In this document: positions 22,801-32,689 of the stretch, in pieces | How positions within the stretch are numbered: the stretch's first letter is position 1 | How the letters are laid out: each line of letters opens with the position of its first letter | Source of the DNA: Patiria miniata | Taxonomy: Eukaryota > Echinodermata > Asteroidea > Valvatida > Asterinidae | Direction: 5' to 3' | DNA length: 64,000 nt | Assembly (NCBI RefSeq): GCF_015706575.1 | Contig: NW_024037051.1 | Coordinates: forward strand, 19,053,153 to 19,117,152 | Program-made: the position numbers and the translations under genes | Notes under the pieces: model-generated | The model's input: the letters and a program-made list of their open reading frames with translations, nothing else | The model's database searches: none | Told to the model about the DNA's origin: nothing

Positions 22801-23239
22801 CCCTAAAGGGGCCGGGTTATTTTGACCAAGGCAGCCGGGGGGAGGGGGGCCTAAGATCTCAGCCATTGGGTGACGAAAATTTTTAATGCTCAGTACATGC
22901 ATAGAGCAACTCTTCATAAACATACCCAAGAAATGTCATGACCAAAGGTCAAAGGGTTTTGGAATTATGGCTAATTAATTATTCATATGTATGAATGGCA
23001 ATTCTGGTCTGTGTACACGACGTATATAGGAAAATTCAGTTTTCACGGTGCGTAGCGCCGGAAAAACTTTCGCTGCGCGACAACCCCTCGTCTGATTTTT
23101 ATGTTTTTGGTGTCAAAAGATGTGCAAAGCTCGAGGCTAAAAAGTTATAAAAGCTCGGGTCGCGAAATTATTTTTTTTTTAAGGCTATCGTGGAAAAAGT
23201 CGAGGGGGAGGGGCGGATTCCGCCCCGGCCCTTTTAGGG
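22801..23239. mobile_element. piggyBac-like MITE in the 5' UTR intron
   Basis: TTAA flanks both ends (22,797-22,800; 23,240-23,243). The ends are inverted: CCCTAAAGGGGCCGG and CCGGCCCTTTTAGGG. TTAA duplications with CCC-starting ends are the hallmark of piggyBac. The element is 439 bases with no transposase. A second, independent copy in the opposite orientation is at 49,314-49,727. B' has the same insertion starting at 63,915, cut by the window edge. Confidence 0.85.
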
Positions 23240-23746
23240 TTAAATATACCTACAATTAAAATACGTGAATGCGTTTCTTAGAAAAGAAATATATTATTTT
23301 CTATTGTAAATTATACTTCCCTCTATCGTGTCATACCGATAATGATGAGGTCACATCTAAAATTCCGATGGAGCATAACTTTATATACAAGGTGCGTACA
23401 ACAAGTAGATGAATTTCTAACTTCACAAAACGTATAAAAATGCGTCTTCGCTAAAATTCCAATAGCCTCTATTACGTACATTATATCATAGTGGTCTGTT
23501 GCGTGGTTTTCCATGTTTTGTATATTAATCCTGAAGTCAGGAAGGGGTTATTTACCTTTTTGGAAAGAGACCTTGTGTGTTGAAAGTCAGGCCACGACGA
23601 CCACGAAAAACATGAATCCCACCTATTCCTGTGCAGTCTCGCAACCTCAAGAAATATTATCGCGGCCTACTGGTTCGGAACCCCTGCCACAAGGAATCAA
23701 ATAACCAATCAAAAAACCGAAACAAATCTTAATATTTTTATTTCAG
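23240..23746 (+). other. Rest of the 5' UTR intron, with its 3' splice site
   Basis: AT-rich sequence without repeats I recognise. It ends in CTTAATATTTTTATTTCAG (AG at 23,745-23,746), a good acceptor 11 bases before the start codon. Short frames here (for example 23,513-23,704) are not in frame with the gene and have no domain. Confidence 0.5.
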
Positions 23747-25812
23747 GGTCGGGCACAATGTCTACCTTTATCGGAGCTCTGCTAGATGTCTCCGGCTCTA
23801 TGAAGAGCAGCATTGGTGACGGAGTGGATGAAGAGGGGGGCACGTGGGCACAATCAATATTTACAGTGATTGATGACCTAGTTAAACACGACGTTTCAAA
23901 CGCTAATCGCATTTTTGCAGTCGGTTTTGGCGCGAGCAAAGGAAAAGACATATTTGACATTCTAGGGACAATTCAGGAGGTCCAGAGACACCAGAGCGAA
24001 GAAGGCGCCGATAGAGGCCCTGCTAAATACCAGACCATTGAAGAAGTCTTCCGCATACTGGAGTCAAACGGTGCGCGGACAATAAGAAAGTGGGCGGAGA
24101 AAGATACGATAAGGCGGGCAGTATCTGAAAACGAGGCGCAGTTAATCCTTGAGAAACTTACATCAGACAAAGAGTTTACAAGAAAGTTTGTTTACGATTA
24201 TCTTCCTAAAGCTTGTCGTGACTGGGAAGTCCCTCAATTCGTATTAAGTTTGTTCTTTTCAGGGGTACAACGTGCGTATTCATCTGCCGTTAGTTCATTC
24301 GTCCAGGCTACTACTGAAGACATCGCGGAAGTTGTCAGAAAAGCGATCAGCGAAATTTTGCTGAAAGGTGTTAGTGAGAGATCTGTATTTAAAGTACAAG
24401 ACGCGGCCAATATCATCCGAGGATGTATTGACGAAAGGGAGCTCACGACTCAGAGAGCGCGGGAATTACTGAAGATTGTCGAGCCATTCATTTATGGTTA
24501 CACACCATTATATTCAACATTAAGAGAGGCAGCAGACATATTATCGGGGTCAATGGAAACACACCCAAACCATCACAGATTACTGTTTATAATGTCTGAT
24601 GGCTATCCGTCAGATGGTGGCAGCAATACATCTTGCATATTAAGCAGCATTCAACGGCAGCTCAAAGATGCAAAGGTCACCGTAGTGAGTTGCTTTATTT
24701 CCAGCTCATCATCTGTTGAACCCCGGCGACTTTACTGCGTTGCCGATGAAAGCTGGGAGAAAGGGGCCAATTTCCTGTTCGACCTGAGCTCCAAGATACC
24801 AACAGAGTTTGTCACTAGGGCAATATTCATCAAACACGGATGGCAGATCGATATAACTAACAACGAGACCAAGCTGTTTTTGCACGTTAATCATCCTGAC
24901 CACTTGAGAGATGCCTGTAGCTTGGCGCGAAACGCTGTCTGTTTCCAGGATTCATTGTCCGATTTGCTCGTGTCTGTCGATCTTGATATTTACATCAACC
25001 AGAAGAACTCAGGTTTCACAGCACATGAACAGGTGGGTGGCACCTGCTATGCAAACGCTTCAGCAGCAGTCCTTCATCTCGCCATGCACAGGATTCGCGG
25101 CCGAGACGGTGGGTATCCAGACTTTGATGAGCTTCGAGACGTCATGATCAACCGGTACGGAGTTGAAGGGGCCAACACCCTCCGCGTTTTACAGGAAGTC
25201 TGTCCGCAATACAGATTACGTTGTCAACAGGTTGATGTCAATGGAGCCAAGGAGGCCATAGCAGCAAAGCGTCCGGTTGTGGCAAGGTTTCGGCTCACTG
25301 ACAAGGAATGGACCAAGTTCGGAGAGTTTTACCGGAAGAACCCAACAGGCATTCTGAAAAAGTGCGACCTCGACATCAGTAAAAGGAGACCAAATGCCAA
25401 GCCCAGTGGACACGCAGTCGTGTTGACAAGTTTCAACAGCGAATGCCTTCGTCTGATGAATTCATGGGGAGACAACTGGGCAGATATTGGATTCTTCAGA
25501 GCTGAAAACGCCGAGGTGCTTGGTTGTGAGTTCTTCGACGTTTATTGGACATCGAACGATTTGAGCCAGAGAGAAAAAGATTATTATGATGAGCATGGGT
25601 CAGAAGTCGCTGAGAAGCTTATGAAGTCACTGAAAGGTCTACAAGTATCAGTTTTCACGTGCCCTTCATGCCGCCAGACTTCAAAGGTTACCGAGTTCAC
25701 AGGCACTTTGTCGCGGGCCAGATGTCCCAAATGCAGGGGCGAGTTTTCGAGTCAAGATGCAGACGGAAACATTCTGGCATTGAACGTGTACCTCACCTCG
25801 CTCAGCAGATAG
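23747..25812 (+). CDS. vWA - papain-like cysteine peptidase - zinc-ribbon protein (CDS 23,758-25,812)
   Basis: The 684-residue CDS occupies a single exon, and the ATG at 23,758 has A at -3 (GGCACAATG). Residues 4-360 form a vWA domain: MIDAS motif DVSGSM (10-15), Thr249 (GYTPLYST) and Asp281 (FIMSDGYPSDG). Those first two motifs lie about 240 residues apart instead of the usual 60-80, because a mostly helical insertion spans about 75-240. Residues 415-610 are a C1-type peptidase: Gln425 and Cys430 (EQVGGTCYANA), His552 (SGHAVVLTSF), Asn568 and Trp570 (LMNSWGDNW). A four-cysteine zinc ribbon follows (C635-x2-C638, C656-x2-C659). No signal peptide or membrane segment is visible, so the product is probably cytosolic or nuclear. 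Seen: intact frame and all catalytic residues. Inferred: active protease controlled by metal-dependent vWA ligand binding. Substrate unknown. I cannot name the family. Confidence 0.93.
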
Positions 25813-25859
25813 ACTTATCGCGATAATGTTGGAATATAACCAGTTTACTGGCCAATATC
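25813..25859 (+). other. Short 3' flank between stop codon and LINE
   Basis: Only about 50 bases separate the TAG stop from recognisable LINE sequence. No AATAAA is seen in the first several hundred bases. TATAAA at about 25,939, inside the LINE, is a weak alternative signal. The mRNA 3' end may therefore lie within the element. Confidence 0.4.
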
Positions 25860-28300
25860 AGATAGGGTTTTACAAACAGAAGTTGCTGCAAGGCCGTTCA
25901 ATGTCGCCATCATACAGATTCATGCACCAACAGTAGATTATAAAGAGGAAGACATTGAAATATTCTAGGTAGGCGAAGCTTGCAAGCAGGTGAAACACTC
26001 CGACATTTTGATTAGGATGGCTGATTTGAATTGCAAAGTTGGTTCACAGAAGGAGGGGAACGTTGCCTGAATTTACTGCCTGGGTGAAAGGACAGAGAAA
26101 GGAAATAGGTTTACCCAGTTTTGTGAGGAACATAAGCTGATTATAGTCAATGTGGTCTTCAAACAACTTCCCAAAAGACACGTGATCAAGCCCAGGATAT
26201 ATTTTGTTTTATCGTAATCAGATTATAATTATGATAAGCCATGAGTATGAAAACAGCGATACACACGTACCAGGGTGCACCCATCGGATCCGACCACATG
26301 TAACTTGTAATGAAAATATCAGTGAAACTGAAAATTCCAAAGATAAGTAGAAGAGAAGTGCCAAAACCTTGTCAAATTAAGAGATGTAGAAATCAGAAGC
26401 ATGTTCAGTCGTACTATACAGAGCAAGAATTCAGTTCTTAATGTGGAAAGAGAAAAACTCGTACCAGCAGAAACGGCCATTAAGGAGAAATGGAATGGTG
26501 GTAGAGACAGTATGCTTGAAGCAATGGAAGAGGTTCTTCCGAAGAGGCAACGAGTGAAAAAGCAGAAGTGGATGACAGATGAGATCCTTGAGTTGATGGA
26601 ACAGAGACGAACAAAGAGAAGAACATCTCCAGAGTATACAGAAATTGATAAGGAAATAAAGGGGAAATGCAAAAAAGCAAAAGAAGAATGGTTTGAGAAG
26701 AGGGTGAAGAGCTGGAGCTATATGAAAAGAACCAATACATGAGGTCACTGCTACAGATTGTCAAGAGACTCACCCACAAGAAAACAGGAATCAAGAACGA
26801 TGGGCAGAGTACATCAGAGACCTGTATGATGACCCTAACAAAGAAGAACAGGAAACATTAAGGAGAAATGGAGAAGGCCCGCCGATAACAGCTGGAGAGA
26901 TAAAAGATGCGATTTAGAAAATGAAGAGCAACAAAGCACTCGGATCGGATAATATCACAACGAAATGTTTACAAGCCCTAGATGATTCTAAAATTGAGAC
27001 TCTGACTGACCTGTGCAACAACATTTACTCATCTGGACACATACCAAAAGAGCTAATGAGGTCAACGTTTACTAGCATGCCAAAGAAATCAAAGGTACCA
27101 GAATGTGGCGACTACAGAACCATCACCCTAATGAGTCTCCGAGTTTTACTACACAAAAATTATCAAAGAATCAAAGATGACATCGATATCAATCAGACTG
27201 GATTTTAACCTAACATTGGCACCAGAGAAAGATTATTCAACCTTAAGACAATCATTGACAGTTAGCAATTCATAAACCAGTGTACATCTGCTTTTGATTA
27301 TACCAAAGTGTTTGATCTGATTATACCAAAGTGTTTGATCGGGTGTACCAAACAGAAGTAGTGAAATTGCAGAAAAACGTCAACATTAACAGCAACGACT
27401 TCAATCGCATACAGTTTCTGTACTGGAACAAGACATTATGTTATGTGTGAGGTTAGAGGATGGTCGCTCCGAAGGCTTTCCTATCAAGAGAGGAGTACGT
27501 TAGGGTGTCGTATCTCCCAATCTGTTCAACATTTACACAGAGCAAATATTTAGAGAGATCCAAGGACGTAAAATAGGAGGCAGAAACATCAATAACCTCC
27601 GCTAGCTATGCTGCATCGGTTGCAGAGACTGAAGACTTCTTGATATGAATCGTAACAAAGTACGAGCACGAGCAACACATGAGTACTCCACATGAACCCG
27701 AGAAAGACTAAAGATATGGTAGTAAGCAGAGACACGCAAACTCCTAGAATACTAGAATACGAATCAACGGATTGTATCATCGAGCAAGTAAACAAATTAT
27801 CTTGGCCATACAATCACACAAGATGGACGTTGTGAAAGAGAGATAAGAAAGAGAATTGGCATAGCGAAAACGAACTTTCTGAATATGCAAGTTCTACTTA
27901 CAGCTAGAAATTTAAACCTCAAATTAAGACTACTGGACTATACATCAAGAATCCATTAAAGGACTGGAAGCGCTGGCATTGTGGGACTTTACAGTAATAT
28001 GCTGAAAATATACAAGGATCAAGTCACACATGAGGATGTTTTGGTTAAAGTAAACATAAAATGACAAGTGAACAACATAAAACGAAGAAAGCTACAATAT
28101 TTTGGTCACACAATCCGAGCCGATAATCTTCCAAGGCAGCAGCTCATAGGTTGAAGGAATGCGAAAAGAGAGGATTCAGCAGACCAAGGTGACATCAGAC
28201 ATGTTGGGGTGGAGCGGCAAGACGTAAGAGGGAATTGTGAGAGCAGCACATAATGGAAACATCTGACTGCTCACCTGCTTGCAAGCGAAACGCTCCAATA
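25860..28300 (+). mobile_element. Decayed RTE-clade LINE, copy 2, directly behind the gene
   Basis: Broken frames cover an apurinic-like endonuclease (NVAIIQIHAPTVDYKEED at 25,900-25,954; MADLNCKVGSQKEGN near 26,018; RGNRFTQFCEEHKLIIVNV near 26,108) and a reverse transcriptase (KSNKALGSDNITTKCLQAL near 26,924; PKKSKVPECGDYRTITLMS near 27,080; FDRVYQTEVVKLQKN near 27,335; GGRNINNLR near 27,575). A C-terminal LQYFGHTIRADNLPRQQL tail is near 28,093. The order and motifs fit the RTE/BovB group. Multiple stops and frame changes show it is dead. The part from 26,340 on is shared with segment A. Confidence 0.85.
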
Positions 28301-29349
28301 CTAAACACGATTAAGAACATTGGGCAAACGCGTTCAGCTGGTTAAACTGATTTATCTCCTTTGGACCTGCATAGAGCCCTCTACATGTATTGTTCAGTGG
28401 ACTTTCAATCCACATTGAGGGTCCAACCACGGTGGTGGTAAAGGCACATGTATATAAAATTATGAATAAACTTCCCCGAGGAAGCAGCAGACGTTGACTG
28501 ATGAGAGCTTACAGACTCTGTGGTGTAGATAGTATCATCAATAGCAGACCCTTGACCAGAGTATGTGATGACGTGAACAACCTGGAAGCATTGTATTACT
28601 TGTGCTCAGATTGAACACCTGTAAATATGTTTATATAATCACAAATCACGAACAGAGTACAGATCACATATTATTATTGATTTGGAATAAATAGAAACTG
28701 AATTTAAATGAGTTTTCAATTTGTTTGTGTGTATTCAGTACATTGTTTAAATTTGGACCCATTTTACAGTTCACAATATGTGTGAGGTTAAATCTGAGAT
28801 TGATCAGGTGACCAAGCTAATAATTCAGTTGCTCAGTTTTACCAGATGTCAAGTGTTTTTTTCCTTGCAACATTGCCACACAATCTACAATTTGAGAATG
28901 TAGACTGTTAAAGCATTTACATCTACTTGTACCATGATTAATTGTGCGGTGGAAATCTGTTGCTAGTGTATATATATACATGTACCATGTATGCTGATGA
29001 TTCGTATGATTTTAAGCATGGATGCGTGTAAACAATGATTCTGTATTAATCTGCTGCTACATAGAATACGCATTGATTTGTCCAGTTACATTGTAATTCT
29101 CAAATGAGCACATTTTCCTTTGTGTCTGAAGACATGATGGTAATTGAAGGCATTGTATATGGAAACATAATTATGTTGAATTTGCAAGATTGACGTTAAT
29201 AGTCACTGTTATTTAAAAGGAAAGGGAAAAATGTAATTTTGTTTGGGACCATAATTGCTTGTATTTTATTACTCTAGACTTGGCAACATTTGCAAGTGTA
29301 ATTTTGTTTTGACAATATTCAGTGAAAGTATCTATATAGTAGAAATGGA

Positions 29350-32080
29350 CGTTATACATAAGTTATGCCTACATTAAATGTCAAGTTTGTTTATGTCTGT
29401 TCTTTTTCTAGACTATGAAAGTGTATTTTGAAAACACAGTTGTATTAAGTAAGCAAGCCATATATTGCAAGTAAATGTAGATTGTGCATTAGAATTTGCT
29501 ATATTGGATCAAGTGTAACCAATATCAATTCCATGCAGTTTGATGGAAGTGCAGCGAAAGGACTCTTAATTGTAATAATCAATTCAGTCATTATGTGTAT
29601 TGTGTTACTTGAGACATGCAGATGATGTCAATATTAACTGTTCTCTCAATATGTTCAGTGGTTACAATTATTAGTTTAATGAATTATGGGTTTGGATTTG
29701 TAAACAATATCTGACAAATTCAAATTCGTTATGTCTGATGAGTTAGATTAAACTGTCTGTTGCATGTATATCTGCGATCGGTTTAGGTGAAAGTTATCAC
29801 CTAGAAATTGTACTTAAGTTCCAAATCGTAAAAGAAAAGTTATTTAGAGCTACTGCAGATTTGTTTGTGAAACTGCATTGTTTAAAGTTAAGCCCAGAAG
29901 TTATACATGTCATGATGTTAACTATGGCGATTATTTTTGTGAGTAGTTCTGGGCGAGAATTTTTTTTTTTTACTCGATTACTCACAAAGATATCACTCAC
30001 AAATAGTCGAGTACTTGCGAGTAGTTAACCGAAATCCCATAAAAGCAGAAAACAGGAATACGTTGGTATGACGTGAAGTAGATATCCCTACTGTTCGGCA
30101 TTTTGGGTCATTTACTGGAATATATAGTTTTGTGGACAAAATGGAATCCCAAGGAGAGAGACGTTGAGGGAGTGGTTCCCTGTCTGCAGGGGACGTATTA
30201 GGCCATGAACCCTAAACTCTCAATTGCTACTCGCTAGTACCTGCTTCTACTCGTGCTAGTAGAAATGTAAGTTTTTCGCATACATTGTGTGTAAAGTTTG
30301 TTGAAGTCATTTCTTTTTCAAGACTATGGAAGTGTATATAAAGACACATGTTGTAGTTATTAAGCAAGTCATATATTGCAAGTACCGTAGGCTGTGTATC
30401 AACATTAAGTTTATTGGAGCAAGTGTACTTAATTTCAAAATTCCATGCAGTTTGATGTAAGTGCAGAGGAAGGACTCTCTTTTGTAATACATTTGTAGTC
30501 AATTCAGTCACCATGTGTATTGTGACATGCAGATGATGTCAATATTAACTGTTCTTTAAGAAAGTGTTCAGTGTTAACAAGTTTTAGCATAATGTATTAT
30601 GAGTTTCGATTTGTAGAAAATGTCAGAAAAAAATCTGATTTCTTATGTCAGAAGAGTTAGATAAAAATGTATGTTCCATGTATATTTTTCATTGGTTTGA
30701 TGAAAAGCTATCACCTGGAAATTGTACTGAAGTTCGAAATCTGAAAAGAAAAATTGTTTAGAGTTTCTGCAGATTTGTTTAAGAAAATGCATTAGTTAAG
30801 CTCAGAAGTTATACATGTTATGATGTTAACTATGGCGTTTATTGTTATAAGTAGTTCTGGGCGAGTAGTGGGTTTTTCTACTCCAGTACATACAAAGAAA
30901 TTATTCATAAATAGTCGAGTACTTGCGAGTAGTTAATTGAATTCCCCCAAAAAAGCAGAAAACAAGATATACATTGGTATGACGTGAAGTAATTACTTAC
31001 AAGCAAATAGCGTGCAGGTCACACCAAATTCTTAAGCACTGAGCTATCCTTACTGTTCGACATTTTGGGTCATTTATTGGAATATTCAGTTTTGTGGACA
31101 AATGGAATCCCACGGTGAAAGACGTTGAGGGAGTGGTTCCCTGCATGCAGGAGACGTATTAAGCCGTGAACCCTAAACCCTAAATTGCTACTCGCAAGTA
31201 CCTGCTTCTACTCGTGCCAGGATGTGTACTCGAGTAGATGAAAAACCACGAGTAGAGCAACGAGCATCAAAGTATCGCAAGTACTCGAGTAATCGAGTTA
31301 CTCGCCCAGCGGTAGTTTTAAGCAAAAGTAATGTGCCTGAATTGTTGTTTCATAAATTGATTTTGTTTAAGAGAGGTGATTGTTAAAGGAAAAGTACACA
31401 TGTATTTTTGGGGACAATAATTGTTTGTAATGTATTTCTCTACACTAGCGTGATTTTCCTAGGAGCATGTTCAGTGGAAGTATCTAGAAGAAATGTAAGT
31501 TATGCATACATTGTGTGTACAATTTGTTGATGTCATTTCTTTTTTAACACAACGGAAGTGTATATAAAGACACAGTAGTAGTAAGTAAGCAAGTCATATA
31601 TTGCAAGAAATGTAGGCTGTGTATCAACATTAGGTTTATGGAATCACGTGTATTCGAGTCAAATTCCATGCAGTTTAATTGAAGCGCAGAAAAAGAACTC
31701 TCTTTTTAAAATTCAATTCAGTCACTCTGTGTACTGTGACATGCAGGTGATGTCAACATTAACTGTTCTCTAAGTATATGTTCAGTGGTTACAAGTATTA
31801 GTATAATGTATTATGAGTTTGGATTTCTAGAAAATGTCAGACAAATTTAGATTTGTTATGTTAGAAGAGTTAGATGAAAATGTATGTTGCATGTATATTT
31901 GCCATTGTTTTTAAGCGAAAGGTTCTCACCTGAAAATTGTACTTAAATTCCAAATCTGAAAGGAAAAGTTGTTCAGAGTTTCTGCAAATTGTTTGTGAAA
32001 CTGCATAAAGTTAAGCCCTGAAGTAATACATGTTATGATGTTAACTATGTCGTATATTATAAGCAAAACAAATGTACCAG
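29350..32080. repeat. Tandem repeat of ~0.9-1.2 kb, three units
   Basis: The GATGTCAATATTAACTGTT anchor recurs near 29,625, 30,535 and 31,755. The first unit carries a partial CTCGAGTA MITE (about 29,950-30,260) and the second the full one (30,857-31,309). The partner array in A has four units. Confidence 0.8.
30857..31309. mobile_element. Full CTCGAGTA-rich hAT-like MITE (A' copy)
   Basis: Left end CTGGGCGAGTA, right end TACTCGCCCAG. Left flank AAGTAGTT and right flank CGGTAGTT agree at six of eight positions, consistent with an eroded 8-base target duplication. Partner of 5,267-5,721. Confidence 0.65.
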
Positions 32081-32689
32081 TATTGTTGTTTCATAATTGG
32101 ATTTCGTTTAAAGAAGTAATTGAAACAACAGGGGGGGCCGGAATTGTTAGTGCCAAATTCACCGCCTTTGGGCAGTTATAGCGCCCTCTATTGTTATAAA
32201 CAATTTTTGCAAACTATTATGGGGTGGCGTGTGACAAGACGACCGGAACTCAAGCATATTTGCTTATTTGATCAGGAACTCTTTATTTTGAAAAGACGTC
32301 TTCTAACTTCAACCATCAATCTCAAATTCCCTTCAACTACTGAAGAATGAATCACACTTAGAGACTTTAGAACACTGATCCTACGAATGCCAATTAAGAC
32401 AATATTGTAGGTTTCTTCATTGTATACTTTTTTTTCACAAAATAACGATATTTGTATTAAATACTACGAAGGTATTTCAAGCTTATAACCTATAAGGTTA
32501 AACTAAAGAAAACAGCTACGCAGTCATATCGCAATATGTATGTGTCTTTTCGGGATTCCGAAATAATAAAAAATATCTTAAGATTTATAGTCTCAATGAA
32601 AGCAATTCAGGCTTTTACTCAAAGAGTACTTTAAGTCATTTATGCCCATTCAAATTCGTATAAATCAGAAGTGTTTTTGTTTCAAAAGC

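Larger units (their letters stand above)
14750..22886 (+). repeat. Large duplicated segment B (partner B' at 55,566-64,000)
   Basis: Starts sharply at GAACAGTTCCATATTCATGAG, matched at 55,566, and stays collinear with B' to the window end (22,886 corresponds to 64,000). By eye most of the block differs by a few percent with small indels. The stretch 20,890-22,530 matches 62,000-63,640 with a constant offset of 41,112 and almost no substitutions. It contains the 5' exons of the vWA-peptidase gene. Differences include minisatellite length, about 190 bases present only in B' (60,690-60,880), and a palindrome present only in B' (58,981-59,002). Confidence 0.92.
26340..32480 (+). repeat. Large duplicated segment A' (partner of 1-6,895)
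   Basis: Collinear with segment A. The offset drops from 26,340 at the left to about 25,574 at the right, because A' has three instead of four of the ~0.9-kb tandem units. It retains about 110 bases of LINE (28,097-28,200) missing from A. Beyond about 32,480 the two sequences part. Confidence 0.9.
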
